Positions 43,279-55,685 of a stretch of 64,000 nt of DNA are shown here, in pieces. Made by a program: the position numbers and the translations under genes. Each line of letters begins with the position of its first letter. Within the stretch, counting starts at the first letter, position 1. Below the pieces are notes generated by a model. That model was not told the origin of the DNA. It saw only the letters and a program-made list of their open reading frames with translations, and did no database searches. The stretch comes from Uloborus plumipes (lineage: Eukaryota; Arthropoda; Arachnida; Araneae; Uloboridae), in contig JAXGGA010002199.1 in the NCBI GenBank assembly GCA_038373865.1, positions 1 through 64,000 on the forward strand, in the 5' to 3' direction.

Positions 43279-44494
43279 CCGCCTTATTCACTGTTAACCA
43301 AGCGTGGTTAAACCGGCCCTTAACCCGGAGTTACCGCCTACTTCGTATTCACCGTCAACTTTAACTCAGTGGTTGGAAAAACTACATATTTTTTGTAGCG
43401 AACTACAACTACAACTACTTTCTTGTAAATGTAGTTAACTACAGCTACAACTACTTTTTTTTAAATGCAGCGAGCTACACTACTTTTGAAATGTAGTTGC
43501 TACTCCGCTACTTTTTAAAAAATAAATGAATAAAAAGAATACACCGTTTGAGGATCGACCGAAAAAATTCGAAAAGTGGCTTAGATTAAAAAATTACCTC
43601 ATTCGAATATGGAATATAAATAGGAATTGTCTTTGACTTTATTTGTTACTTTTCCTTTTTGTTCCCTTTTTTTTTTTTGCTAAAATTTGTCCTTTTTAGA
43701 TTTTTTTTTGCAATTTTTACGAATATTCGCCACAAGAGCCACCTTGTTTTTTTCCTTCGTTCCTTTTTTTTAATTAATTAATTAATTTATTTAATTTAAA
43801 GTAGTTTCTAGAAATCGCTACAAACTACTACTTTTTTGTATCGCGCTACTCGCTACTCTACTTTTTTAAAAAAGTAGTGCGCTACTCTACAAACTACTAA
43901 AAAATATAGCTACTACAGTAGCGCGCTACTTGTAGCGCGCTACTTCCGACCACTGCTTTAACTACGCGCTGACAGGTTTCCGAAACCACGTTTGGTTGAG
44001 AAACTTAACCAAGCTCTGAGAGCAAGGTTAAATGCGTGGTTTGTTCTCTGAGTATGCGCAATACATGTAAACATTAATAACATAAGTCAAAGCAATGGCG
44101 GAAATAGGAGCTCTACGACTGCGGCGATTTCCACGTTTTCACCCACGATTCCGTGAAACTCTTATTATATTCTTTATTTTTTATGACAAATATTTCGTTA
44201 GTAATGGGCTGTGAGCTGTGTTAATTAAATTTCAATAGTAAGAAATCACTACTTTCAACGCAAACCTTAGTTAACTCGAAATGTAAACAAATGACGTAGT
44301 AAATCATGTGACTTTTTTTAACCAATAGGATGCCTGATTTGCTCGCTCAGTTGAGTTACCTGGAAGTTGGGTAACTCCGGCGTTAATTTTGCCAGTGAAT
44401 ACCGAATTTTTAACCGCGTGGCAACAATCTCAACCCCGAGTTATTGAACCCCGTGGTTCAGGCCACGGGGCTTGGTTAACGGTGAATTAGGTGG
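43279..44494. mobile_element. Harbinger-like TIR element with nested hAT
   Basis: TAA flanks both sides (43276-43278, 44495-44497). Ends are CCGCCTTATTCACTGTTAAC and, reverse-complemented, CCACCTAATTCACCGTTAAC, each followed by CAAGC. A 3-bp TAA duplication fits PIF/Harbinger. An ATG at 44095 opens a short arginine-rich stretch (MAEIGALRLRRFPRF) reminiscent of Harbinger transposase N-termini; this is weak evidence. Excluding the nested hAT, the element is about 620 bp and non-autonomous. Confidence 0.6.
43367..43955. mobile_element. 589-bp non-autonomous hAT element
   Basis: An exact 8-bp duplication CTTTAACT (43359-43366, 43956-43963) and CAGTGGTTGGAA / CAGTGGTCGGAA inverted ends are diagnostic of hAT. 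The subterminal regions are full of repeated ACTAC, GTAGTAG and GTAGCGCGCTAC motifs on both sides, likely transposase binding sites. Non-coding. Confidence 0.88.
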
Positions 44495-44497
44495 TAA

Positions 44498-46384
44498 GAC
44501 ATCCAACTCGCCCACAGTTGAAGGTCTGCAAATAATCTTCGCTTCGTAGAAAACAAATGTATGGCCTGTGTCCCAACAGTGTTTTGCAATTGAGGATTTT
44601 GAATATTCCTGATTTTTTAACATAGCAGGAACTTTCAAAATCCTCAATTGCTCATATTTATGTTCATAATAAAAATTTTCTGACAATCTGAAATGAGACC
44701 GACCAGTATTCACTTAAATAGAAACATGACAATGATACTCCCTATTGAGTGATTTACGCATGAATTATTGCATTCAGAACTTTAAACGCAGTATAATATT
44801 AAGTTCAGTATTAGTTTATCTTGTTAAAACTTCAACTCATAATATTTATTTTTCCTTTCTTAATACTGACATCAATTTTTATAATTTCTCTCATCCAAAT
44901 TGTATGAATAAAAGTGATAAAAGCATTTGATAAATCTCCTCCATTTTTTTGTTGCAAGGGAAAATAATTTAAAAGAGATGTATACCCCCTTTACGTTATG
45001 TACACGATAAATTGAGCCTAGAAAATCCAAAACAATACACGAACTCAGAATTCTGCCAAAGCATCTACCTATGCCAATTTTTTTATTCCCTCTTAAGTCG
45101 GGAGACTGTTTTTTCTTCTTTTGTGTTCAAGGCAAGATTGGATTTTTGGATGTTCTTAAATTCATCGATTATCCCAAAAGTTCCTGCTAGTATATTTTTT
45201 TTCAAGGAAAAAAAATGAGAAAAGTGCATTCCATTCATTTTTATTTTTCGGTTTTATCCCTTATTTTATCCAAAGAAATTTAGCATTTTCTTTATTTTAG
45301 ATTTTAAGGAATTGGTGCAAAGATCTTTTTCCATAATACCGAACTTAAAATTTATCAATTGACATTTATTAGTTTTAAAAGTAACACCAACACCTTAATA
45401 AAACAAGCCCCTCAAACTACCATTGAATGGAATATAAGAAAAGCGAAAAAGAGAGCAGTTTGTTTATTTTATTTTTTAAAGGTCATTTAGTTATTTACTT
45501 ATTTTTCTAAGTTTTAGTTAATTTGCATTTCATTTTAAGACTAATATGAAACTGCTGGACATTCAAAATTTTGTCGTACTAAGTTTTCTTTTTTTGATAG
45601 TCTTGTCATTAAAATAAATGTTCTGTAATAAACAACTGATATAAATGAAATAATGACAAAAAGAAAAAAAAAAGGTTGCTATGGTATCTTAAGTAGAAAA
45701 AGAAAAACAACAATAATTTTTGAATGTAAATAAATACAAGTATAACATAACTTTGTATAAACTCACGATTAAAATATCTAATTTTCAACCCCAGAAGCAA
45801 ACCTGAAGGACATACCTGGACATTTCTGGTTACCTGTGTACCTGTCTGTGGCACCGTAGCTCCAAAACAGCCGGACCGGTTTGGATAAACTTTTTTGTTC
45901 GAAATGAGACTTGACAGAGAGTATTTTAAATGGGTATAATCTCTGTTGGACTTACCGAAGTTGTTGGTTAAAAACCGTAAAAATGAACATCTTATGAAAG
46001 TTTGGTTCTGAAAACTTACTCGAATATTTAAAATATTATTAAAATTCGGAAGAACGAACTTGTCTACATTTAATAGAATTTGCTTGGACTTCCAAATGTT
46101 TTAGAACTCGACTTATAACTTTTGAAAACATATTTGAAATACAATTATATTTCATTGTGCACGTAGTAAGCAAAAACTTCATTATTGACTGACAAGGAAA
46201 AACGAATCTATTTTTTAAAACTGTTTATCTGCAAATAGTTCCTCTTTGTTAACAAATTAAATACTTGAAATAAATTTTGTGTTAGTAGTTGTAGCCATGG
46301 TTTTTTTTTTTTTTTTGGAAATTTCTCATGTTATCGATAAAAAAATAAATATTTTAAAATCGTATATGCGTTCTGGATCCCCTA
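44498..46384. other. Unassigned AT-rich sequence with a repeat fragment
   Basis: Near 45830-45925, ACCTGTCTGTGGCACCGTAG followed by TTTGGATAAACTTTTTTGTTCGAAA resembles the unit of the 25081 array and is probably a fragment of the same repeat class. Nothing else recognised. Confidence 0.45.
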
Positions 46385-46797
46385 CACTGTACGAAATAAA
46401 TGTTGTTTTTACTACTTGTTAATTTTATAGTAATACACTAAAAAGTTCTAATTTTACAGTAATAAACTGAAATTTCTACTTTTACAGTACCTAAACTATA
46501 GAATTTCTAATTATATAGTAATGCACTGCAAAATTACTAATTTTACAGTTTATTACCTTGAATTTTACAGCTTTAAACTGGAACATCTGCTGCCAATATT
46601 ATACTGTTGTTTTTAAAGTATAAAACAGCTAAATTTTGCTGCAATAAACTGTAAAACTTCTAACTTAACAGTAATAATCTGTGAAATTGCTAGTTTTACA
46701 GTTTATTACTGTGCATTTTACGGTTTGAAATTCGGAATTAACGGAACCTCTGCTGCCACTATTATACTGTAAAAACTACAGTTCATTTTTTGCAGTT
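46385..46797. mobile_element. TA-flanked CACTG-type MITE at the left edge of a large inverted repeat
   Basis: Starts TA-CACTGTACGAAATAAATG and contains repeated ACAGTAATAAACTG units and two TGCTGCCA core copies (near 46590 and 46750). The right edge (near TTTGCAGTTTA) merges with the inverted-repeat arm. Confidence 0.65.
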
Positions 46798-46805
46798 TAT
46801 CGTTT

Positions 46806-47318
46806 ATCCCCCCCCCCCCATTAGTGTTTTCCCTGGACTTCAAAAGGTCGTGGGAAAAATTTAAGATTCAAACACTTTTAAAATGGTCCAGTTACTATGT
46901 CTGTTTTTTTTAATTGTTAATAAAGTTAATTGCGTTCCTTTTCTTCTACAGTGAACGTAAATTTCAAATTGCCACTGCATATCATTGACACAATAACGCA
47001 GATAAACCCCCGTTTCTAAAACGTTTAAATATAAAAGACCGTAGAATTGAATGGTATGTCGGCAGATGATGTATTTCATTTAAGTTACCGCTTCATTACA
47101 ATAGACCGACAATCAATCCTATATTTGGACTAATTAAATAATTTACGGTACAATCAAATGGTATATCTGCGAATGATGTATATTTATTCTAGTTCATGAT
47201 TTATTGTAATAGATCGATGATTAAAATAATCTTAAACAATTTCAATAACTCAGCTTCATAATGGATATGTATATAACATGAGCACCACTTGAGTTTTAAC
47301 ACTAAAAGGACAATTTTT
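46806..47318. repeat. Left arm of the 46.8-53.1 kb inverted repeat
   Basis: About 510 bp that recurs inverted at 50163-50389 plus 52851-53128. Shared landmarks include CATTAGTGTTTTCCCTGGACT, GTTAATTGCGTTCCTTTTCT, CATTACAATAGACCGACAAT and ATAACATGAGCACCA. Confidence 0.75.
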
Positions 47319-47447
47319 GTAACTTAACAGTAATAAACTGTAAAATTGCTAGTTTTATAGTTTATTACTGTGCATTTTACGGTTTGAAATTGGAACCTCT
47401 GCTGCCACTATTATACTGTAAAAACAACAGTTCAATTTTTTGCTGTG
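47319..47447. mobile_element. TA-flanked CACTG-type MITE fragment
   Basis: Contains ACAGTAATAAACTGTAAAAT, the CTCTGCTGCCACTATTATAC core, and ends GCTGTG-TA. The left end is fused to the inverted-repeat arm. Confidence 0.55.
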
Positions 47448-47611
47448 TAGATTTATAATAAGGTTAGGGGAGCCACTCAAGATCGAGGGCTTTATCCAAT
47501 CCCGATGGCTCTACCGTCAAGAAGCGTAATATTTAATTCTTTACTTAACATTACAAGAGCTAAAGTGAAAAACCGGTAGCTTAATATCAGCTTTTGTTGC
47601 TATAATTCAAG

Positions 47612-47801
47612 CTATACTACGCTGCAAGGTTTCTTGACACTGGCGTCGTAACGTCAGCGTGACGTCAGCCAATGAAAAACGAGCTAGATCAAACGTCACA
47701 GCCTACTTGGCGAATTAGAGGAGATCCTTAACTGCTTCTGAGCTCTTATTGGCTCCGCGCGTAGTGACGTTTAGTGTCAAGTTAAATTGCTTTCTGGTAT
47801 A
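47612..47801. mobile_element. CRE-carrying MITE, copy 2
   Basis: CTATACTACGCTGCAAGGTT at the left; the right end reverse-complements to CTTATACCAGAAAGCAATTT. The middle (ATGAAAAACGAGCTAGATCA...GGCGAATTAGAGGAGA) matches copy 1 at 14899 closely. TGACGTCA occurs once. Confidence 0.7.
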
Positions 47802-48021
47802 AGAGAGATACTTTCAGTACAGTGCCCACCGTTCATTAAAATCACATTTATCCTGAGGACATCTGATTTTATAAAGCGGCATACCTACACTTAAAGAAAA
47901 GAATTTTAACGGTCAATTATCTGAAAAGTAAATAAATTTCTGTATTTCTATGTAGTTTTAAAAGTTTCAAAATCCAGTAAACTTCTTCAAATTGGCATTT
48001 TTATATGCAGACGGATCTTAA

Positions 48022-48558
48022 CCCATTTATGCCCAGTGTCCTAAAAACGGGATGCTTGTTAGTGATTGCATACAAAAACCTGCAATGGGTATATCATTTT
48101 ACTAAAGCTGTTTTTCACAAGTTAAATAGTCCTTCTTCTTGAGAAAACCAGCTAGAGCCACTATTTGGACATCAGAGTTTAACTATTGATAGCTATTTTC
48201 AGACGAATCAGTCAAGCAACGATCCAGCATGGGTAGCCACAGAAAGTAAGCTTTTTTTTTTTTTTTTTGCAACCTTTTTTTTCATAAAATCAAACTATTT
48301 TAAAACGATTCGCTTAAAATTGATCACAGATGCCTTCTATAATGTTATTTTGCACGAGTAAAGTCAAGTAAGGCCGTATTTTGCTTACATATATTCAAAA
48401 TATCCCATAAACAGGACGTTAAATAACTTAATAAATATGGCAACGGCGAACTATTTTAAGCCTAAAATGTAGGTAAACCATTTCAAGTAAGAGTTTTAAG
48501 CCGATAAAAATTGAAAAAAAAAAAAAAAAAAGTTTAAAAAAACTGGGGCATAAATGGG
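48022..48558 (+). mobile_element. piggyBac-like MITE family B, copy 3
   Basis: TTAA flanks (48018-48021, 48559-48562); ends CCCATTTATGCCCAGTGT and CTGGGGCATAAATGGG. Uninterrupted; useful as the empty-site reference for 38397. Confidence 0.82.
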
Positions 48559-48562
48559 TTAA

Positions 48563-49352
48563 AATACTGGCGTATAGATGTTTGATTAACGGAAATCGTA
48601 TATACACCGAAGAGTGCAAATTTGGCATGCATTTCTTCAGTTTCCGAGACTCTTCCACAACTTGGTCCTACATAACTTTGGAATTTATTATGTGCGTGGC
48701 AATTCCAACCTAATTATAGCTGTCGTTTTCAAATTATTAACGCACGCTTTCCAAAAACTTGATTTAATAAAACGGCAATACTGATTCCATTAAAGGAAAG
48801 TTTTAACATGTTTTGATATTGTAAGGATTCGGTTCCTGCAGATTTGATTCCAAAAAGTGGCTGATTTTATAATTCAGTGATTTTGTTAGTGACGGTTACT
48901 GTAGTTTGAAACCACTGCTTCAAACAATTCTAAGGGGATATTTTCCTATTACACATTGAAGAAGAAACAAAGGTAGAAGAAATCACCACCAAAAAAAAAA
49001 AAAAAACACTAGAAGCAATGCAACGCGCTTCAGCTGCCGTGGAATAAAACAAAAACAGCCACTTCGTCGGAACCCAATGAATTGTAGCCTCTCCTAATAG
49101 TCTCATTGTAATGCCCACTAATACCTCTTCCCAAATTAATACGATTAATTAGTGACTGTTGTGCGACTGCAATCGATGGAAGCAATAATAACACGAGGTG
49201 CGTTTGGGATGCGAGGAGGGAATGTATAAGTAAGCAGGTATTGATTACTAATAACCTATTCAAGCAAAAGGCAGCTTTTTCAATGAAAAGGCTTGAATTA
49301 GTTTAAGGCTTGAATTATTTAAGCTTTTATCTAAAAAAGAAACTTACTACTA
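48563..49352. other. Unassigned sequence
   Basis: Two overlapping short minus-strand frames at 48930-49263 show no recognisable domain. An A-run lies at 48991-49006. Confidence 0.4.
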
Positions 49353-49720
49353 CACTGTAAAGAATTTACAGTATATTATTGGATGCCGAAGTTCCAATTT
49401 AAAACTGTAAAATGAACTGTAACAAATTTTAAAACTAGCAATTTTACAGTTTATTACTCTAAAGTCAGAAATTTTACAATTTATTGCAGTAAAATTTAGC
49501 TGTGTTATACGGTAAAAACAACAGTATATACTGACAGCAGAGGTTCCAGTTTAAAACTGTAAAATGCACGGTAATAAACTGTCAAATTAGTAATTTTACG
49601 GTTTATTTCTGTAGAGTTAGCAATTTTACAGTTTTTACAGTAAATCTAGCAATTTTTAGTTTATTACCATAAAATTAGCTGTATTATACAGTAAACACAA
49701 CATTCAATTTTTACAGAGTA
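49353..49720. mobile_element. TA-flanked CACTG-type MITE
   Basis: TA-CACTGTAAAGAATTT at the left and TTTTTACAGAG-TA at the right, with many AATTTTACAGTTTATT units and CAGAGGTTCCAGTTTAAAAC blocks. Confidence 0.7.
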
Positions 49721-49722
49721 CA

Positions 49723-50162
49723 TGCGAAACATGTTTAGATACAATATACGGACAAAGTTTGAGAGATTTATATTTACATATTAATTACATTTTGACTGAA
49801 AGGAGCAGAAAGATTTTTCACAAGGAAAATAAATTTCAAAACGTTATCAGAGGCTTTTAAATTAAACTTTTGTTGTGTTTATTTTTATATTTTTAAAAGC
49901 GTTTTCGTTAGAAATTTATCTATTTTTTTATGATTTTATCAGTATTTTTTTTCCTTTCAATTCTTTGTGATTCAACAGCTGTTAAGTAAAATCTTGAATT
50001 TTGCGGTGTTTTCAAATAATAATCATAATAAAAATAAGCGTATTTAAAAAAAAAATTGTTTGCTAAAATTAGAATTAGGATGTCTCAAGAATGTGAGAAA
50101 ATAAAATTTATAAATTATTTGTACGATAATTAATAATATAGTTCTGAGTGAGCACATTATGT
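49723..50162. other. Unassigned AT-rich sequence inside the inverted repeat
   Basis: Nothing recognised. Confidence 0.4.
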
Positions 50163-50679
50163 GTACCGTAATTGTTCTTTCAGTGTTAAAACTCAAATGG
50201 TGCTCATGTTATATGCATGTCCATTATGAAGCTGAATTATTGAAATTATTTAACAATTATATTAACCATCGATCTATTATAATAAATCATGAACTAGAAT
50301 AAATATACATCAGTCGCAGATATACCATTTGATTGTACCGTAAATTATTTGATTAGTCCAAAAACAGGACTGATTGTCGGTCTATTGTAGGGGAAGACCG
50401 CCTATATTGGACCCATTAAGAACAGAATGCCTGTGTCGCTCAATGTGAAGCGAAACAGAAATGCAAAATAGGGCATCGTAAGCTGAACTTAATCAGGAAC
50501 CGCCATAGGAGCTGATATTTTCTGAAAATATGAAAATTATTTTAAAACAAATAATCTCACAAAAAGTTGCAAAAGTCCAATTTAGGATTATATGCACCTA
50601 AATTGAACCATGCGCTTCCTAAATTGGACCGTACCAGGAAATCATAGAATAAGTTACATTTGAACTATACAGCTTTTCT

Positions 50680-51980
50680 CCAGGATTTGCAATGGAATTT
50701 CTTTTGCTTCGGCCTCACTTAGACAGTGTTGATAAACTCGCCGATGGCATTTCGTACACCTAATCATGCTTTGCACTACATCTCTATGGCAAATATTGCA
50801 ATAACAGTTGTTTTGTGCAGTTTCTTGTTTCTTCCTGTGTGACTTTTTCTGCTCTATGCCTCTTTTATACGGCGTTAGAATGATTGCTGAGATAGCCTTC
50901 CTTTTTTTCCCTTCTATTTTTTAAGGCAAAGGTTATAAGCGAGCCAGCTTAACAAAATCATAGTTAGCGTTGACAATCATGTTTTGATGAGAACTATCCG
51001 CCAATTCTGCAGAACTTGTACTAATTTAAGTCGTAGCTAGTTCTTGTACATGGTGTCAGGGCCTGATTACTGAATAGGTCAACTAGGTCAAGCCTAGGGC
51101 CCCCTGAATTTAGGGGCCCTTAAATGGCCAAAATTGCTCTTGTTAATGGCTAAATTTGTTGATTCAATGCCTAATATTGTAAAGCCTCAGTACAGGGGCC
51201 CCAAAAAAAATTTTGGCCTAGGGCCCCGTGACATTTTTATCGTTCCCTGCATGGTGTACAACTTACATCGAACATGTAACCTATTCACTTTGAGTAGTAT
51301 TATCTGGACTACTTGCCTCTAATTCTGCTGCAGTCAAGTCAATGTCATTAAACACCTGTCAATCAACAGGCCAAACTCCTGTTCTTTGGAATCAATTTAC
51401 AGCATTTGCCATGGCCTGGATTGCCGTTTGCCCATAAGAGTTACCAAACGGTTCCCTTATGCGATATTAGATAATGGATCTTATTGGATGCTTTCGAATC
51501 CATGTATCACATTCTCGATTAAAATATGGAGACAGACTGAATAATGCATCTACGTGCATTAAGTACTTAAAGAGAAAGCATTATTATATCCTTCTTGTTA
51601 GCCAAGTTTATTGCATCAATGCTCTTTATGTAAGTGTTGTGCTTATCCATTAATAGAAGGACATTTTTTTACATTGTTTGGCTTAACAGTTTTTATGAAA
51701 TGCTGTATCAATTGTGCGAATTATCGTTTGTGATCCGACTTTTTGTTTGAACAAGCATATTGCTCACCAGGGGATGTTTTTAGGATAAATTCATACATGG
51801 TACGTAATCTTTTGAAAATAAGCATGGGGAGCTTGCAATTCTGTTGCACTCATACAGCAAATAACCAGTGTGTTTCTACCACGTTCACCACTCATTACTG
51901 CTCTAACCTGGTGCTTATCTCTATAAGTCAATATATTTTGGGACTTTTTGGACAGTGAAAAGACTGGCTTCATCTTCATT
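50680..51980 (-). pseudogene. pogo/Tigger transposase remnants
   Basis: Read on the minus strand from about 51976: an FNEDEASLFTVQK block, aligned with the first catalytic-Asp segment (DE[TS]) of Tigger-type DDE_1 transposases, then an in-frame stop, then VRAVMSGERGRNTLVICCMSA, the conserved stretch after it. Around 51650 an LLLMDKHNTY-like segment matches the second catalytic region (usually LDGH). Near 51400-51450 a GHGKCCKLI-like segment follows. At about 50722-50807 lies CYCNICHRDVV with a second RCTKCHRRVYQHC half, a PHD-like C-terminal zinc motif found on several insect pogo-type transposases. Stops and frameshifts separate the blocks and no N-terminal helix-turn-helix was found, so no active enzyme can be made. 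Confidence 0.75.
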
Positions 51981-51987
51981 GAACATT

Positions 51988-52093
51988 TCTCAAGTACACA
52001 CTTCGTTTTTAAACGTTGTAAAATGGTTATTAACGTTGAACAACAGCTTAAAAAATTTATAAAACGTTTAAAGGTTATTTGTGCTACCTGGGT
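51988..52093. mobile_element. 110-bp CCCAAGTAGCAC MITE, copy 3 (nested)
   Basis: CAAGTACACACTTCG...GTGCTACCTGGGT with GTAAAATGGTTATTAACGTT inside, matching 15636-15745. It lies in the pogo/Tigger remnant, upstream of the first catalytic block. Confidence 0.7.
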
Positions 52094-53129
52094 TAAGTAG
52101 CATATAAATTGTTTCCTTTTAAAACCTTTTCGAAAATATCGAAGAATTTCATATTTTTCTCTCGGCAAACCAGCATAAATTTTATTTAAGTTAATAACTA
52201 TGTTTAACAACCTGAAACTGCAGCTTAATGGATGAAGAGAGAAAAAAAAAAACATTTTAAAAAGTTGCCGCTTCTGCTTGATAAAAATGTGCTTCATAAA
52301 AAAGTTTAAATGAATTTCGTGAATAGGTGCTGAAATATACTTAAAATAATTTTTATTACGCTATTAAATAAGACGAGTCACTTATTTTATGTTACGATTA
52401 ATAAAAAATCTTGTTTAAAATCATATTCTTAAATTGGACCACCGGTCCAATATAGGAAATTTTTTTCGGTCCAATAAAGGAAAACATGCCATTTTTTACT
52501 CTTCAGCTCATTGCTCTGTCAAAAATTATCACAATCACGCATGCAAATACATCGATGTAATCCTTATTAAGCACAGATTACAATACTGTAACAGCATTTT
52601 ACCTCAATTCACAAGTTTTTGAGTTATCTATCTAAAAACAAGTCCGCGAAGTAAGATTTCGCACGTTTTCAACACAAATCTAGCCGTAACTCACGCTAAA
52701 CAGTTCGAAGACTGGTGAAACTTCATACACATTGATTTTATTCATAAAACTTTATATTTCTACTGTTAAAGTGTAGCACAGACCTCTGTATTAGATTTTA
52801 AGCCCGAGGTCCAATTTAAGCAGTGGTCCAATATAAGCGGTTTTCCCCTAATGAAGCAGTAACTTAGATGAAATACATCATCTGCTGTAATATCATTCAA
52901 TTCTACGGTCCTTTATTTAAACGTTCTAGAAACGGGGGTTATCTGTGTTAATGATATGTAGTGGCAATTTGAAATTTACTTTCACTGTAGAAGAAAAGGA
53001 ACGCAATTAACTTTATTAACAATTAAAGAAAATAGACATAGTAACTGGACCATTTTAAAAGGGTATGAATCTTAAATGTTTCCTATGACCTTTTGAAGTC
53101 CAGAGAAAACACTAATGGTTGGGGGGATA

Positions 53130-53227
53130 CACTGCAAAAAGTTTATTACTGTAAAATTAGCAAGTTTTACAGTTTATTACTATACAATTAGCTGTATTAT
53201 ACTGTAAAAACACTATTTTTTACAGTG
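53130..53227. mobile_element. Minimal CACTG-type MITE (98 bp)
   Basis: CACTGCAAAAAGTTTATTAC at the left and TTTTACAGTG at the right; TA precedes it. It abuts the right arm of the large inverted repeat, mirroring the copy at 46385-46797. Confidence 0.6.
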
Positions 53228-54742
53228 CAATTAATAGTGTTTTAAGGTAAAATATTTCATTTTAGAAACAAATCTCTATGCTATAACATCATTTGCATAA
53301 GAAGAATAACAAATGACTTTCTTCAAAATTTCCATACAGCATTAAAAGTAACATCTAGAGAAATATTACAAAGTTATATATAAATATAGTATTCGGATTA
53401 AAATTTATATTGTTTAATTAACCTTTCGGAAACTATGTTACTAGTTAAGGAAACTTATCGATGTTTAAACTATTCATAAATTCTGAATCAACTTAGCCTC
53501 GAGACATTTTATTGACTTCATAAATATTCTACTAAAGTTCTTAACAGCTCTAACGTAATAAACTTCGTTACTGAAGAGAATAAGAGAAACGTTAAAGTAC
53601 AAGGATTAATAGATAATTCCAAACATGAACTTCCTACGGCTCCTATTTAAGATGTCCCCTGTGGCTCTCTTTAAAGCCATTAATTACTGTGACCTTAGAA
53701 AATTGCAGCTTTAATATGCACTTCATAATGCTTTAGATGAGTAAAAGAAGAGTTGTATAGCCCCAATTAAAAATATGACTGTATTTTCTTATTTGAGATA
53801 TTTAATGATATTTCCAAAGCAGTTATAAGGATCCATGGAGTTATTTAGTTCGGCTAAGTCATAGACACGACAAAAAAAAAGAGATTTCTTTAAACACTAT
53901 ATCGTTTTATGTAATGATTAACGATTTATATTTCCAAATTTGGAACAGTAGCTTTAATCCCTGAGAGAACAATGATAAATATTAGCTACCAGTTTTTTTG
54001 GCTCTGTTTGCTGCTATAAGAGGATTTCTGCCTAAAGCTCGGTTAATCTGCAAAATAGCAAGTTACTTAATATAGCAAGAAATTTCATACACGTGAATTA
54101 GAAAAAGGTAAAAAGATACTTATGCCATTTTGAAATACGTGAATGGAAACGAAGCTGAGGAAAGCGGACATTTGGATTACTATTATATTTTGCTAATATT
54201 TCTACTTTCCGAAAACTTTCAGAAAGTTGTCTGAGTACAAAAAAATCATCATACTTCCTCTACCTGAGTATTATGAGCAATGCTAAATGTGTTGCCAGTA
54301 ATGAGACAAGCCTTTTTATTGTTGGGGTTAGGGTCTGCCCTCCCTGTTCATTCGAATGATTGGAATTGTTCATCGACCAGAGTTCATTCCTGATTCCAAT
54401 CCTTCAGATGTCATTGAGAGGGAAGAAAGGCGAGACGCCCCCTTAACCCCTCTCTTTAGGGGGGAATCTATGAATGTCCAATAGGACGGCATTTGCCTCC
54501 TAGTACCTATATAATATGTACATCAATTTGATTTTTTTTTCTTGTAGCTTTCGGTGACTTAAAAGTAAAATATTGTGTTCTTCCTCCCTATGTATATGTA
54601 TTTCTATCTTTTGTGCATTTTTCTGTTTGCCTGAACAATTTTAGCTGCTTTAAATCTGTCAAGTGTTCGGTTTTCACTCACATATTTAATTTACACTATC
54701 TTTCATACTTATTATTTTATACTTATATGCTTCTAACAAATG
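53228..54742. other. Unassigned AT-rich sequence
   Basis: No gene or repeat recognised; a GC-richer patch at 54330-54480 shows no frame of note. Confidence 0.4.
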
Positions 54743-54744
54743 TA

Positions 54745-55683
54745 TGGGCGATTCTCTGTAAATTGGTAATTGGCTGTCCGGACTGAGTATTTTAAAAATA
54801 ATAAAGTGTAATAAAGTAATTATCACTCTTAATACAAGTAAAGCATTAATATTTTGTGGCCCAATAGCATTTGGAGCGATAACCATTTAATTTTTTTTCT
54901 ATAAATTATCTAAGCACCAAAAACACAGTCCCCTGGCTGTCCCAATCCCATAGTCTAACTGTTAAAGATAGTATTTCAAAAAACCTATTAACACTACATA
55001 AATTTGGCAATTAATATCTAAAAATAGAATAATGAAGCTATATTTTTCTTATGAAATAAGGTATAATTACGTATTTCTAAAACTTAAAATTGTCATGTAA
55101 ATTCTGTCCGGAGTTTTTTCAAACAGTCCCCTGCAACAAATTCAAAGCTGTAATACGAAAAATCTATAACTTTTGCAAATTCTTTTTGGCATGAAGTTTA
55201 AAGTAATCAGTGTGAATTTGCCGAAATCGCCGAGAACGGTGTTGAAACGCTACTTTCCTTAATTTGAGAGCCACATTTGTGATGAAAGTATGCATCAGGG
55301 TCGTTGCGAAAACAGTCCTCTGGGAAGTGATTTTATTAATGTCGATTAATTTAATTATAAAACATATTAGTTATTATGTCCACGAATGCCTAAATTTATA
55401 GGTAGTCTCGTAACTAATTATGTTCCAATAGTTTTGCAGATATTACGCAACAAAGAGCAAAAACACAGTCACCTGGCACAGTCCCCTGCCTAGTTATACT
55501 AGGCGGGGGACTTACCCCCTATCATGATTTATCAGAAAAACACAAGCTTCAATTGTCCCTCTTTCAAACCAAAGTAATAGATTCATTTTCTGAGCAATAG
55601 TATTATAATTATACGAACATTTCAAAAAACCGTGCCCGGACAGATCTCGTGTGAAAAATGACGAGTTTACAGAGAATCGCCCA
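54745..55683. mobile_element. 0.94-kb TA-flanked TIR element
   Basis: TGGGCGATTCTCTGTAAA at both ends (inverted), with TA at 54743-54744 and 55684-55685. A second short matching block CTGTCCGG lies further in on each side. The interior repeats ACAGTCCCCTG or close variants (ACAGTCACCTG, ACAGTCCTCTG) at least five times. No transposase. Confidence 0.7.
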
Positions 55684-55685
55684 TA

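Larger units (their letters stand above)
50390..52848 (-). mobile_element. Decayed pogo/Tigger DNA transposon
   Basis: Ends are GGGGAAGACCGCCTATATTG and, reverse-complemented, GGGGAAAACCGCTTATATTG, each followed by GACC, with TA on both sides (50388-50389, 52849-52850). TTGGACC motifs cluster inside both ends. The minus strand holds broken transposase sequence. It is inserted in one arm of a larger inverted repeat, whose other arm preserves the empty site. A 110-bp MITE (51988-52093) sits inside it. Confidence 0.8.
50163..53128. repeat. Right arm of the 46.8-53.1 kb inverted repeat, split
   Basis: 50163-50389 and 52851-53128 together mirror 46806-47318. The split falls at TCTATTGTA / TAATGAAGC. 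The left arm has GCTTCATTACAATAGA unbroken, showing the single TA target. Confidence 0.8.

Noticed and set aside
51791..52297. 168-codon minus-strand frame as an intact gene
   Set aside because: Its C-terminal third matches decayed pogo/Tigger transposase, but the frame also runs through the nested 110-bp MITE; it is a composite of relics.
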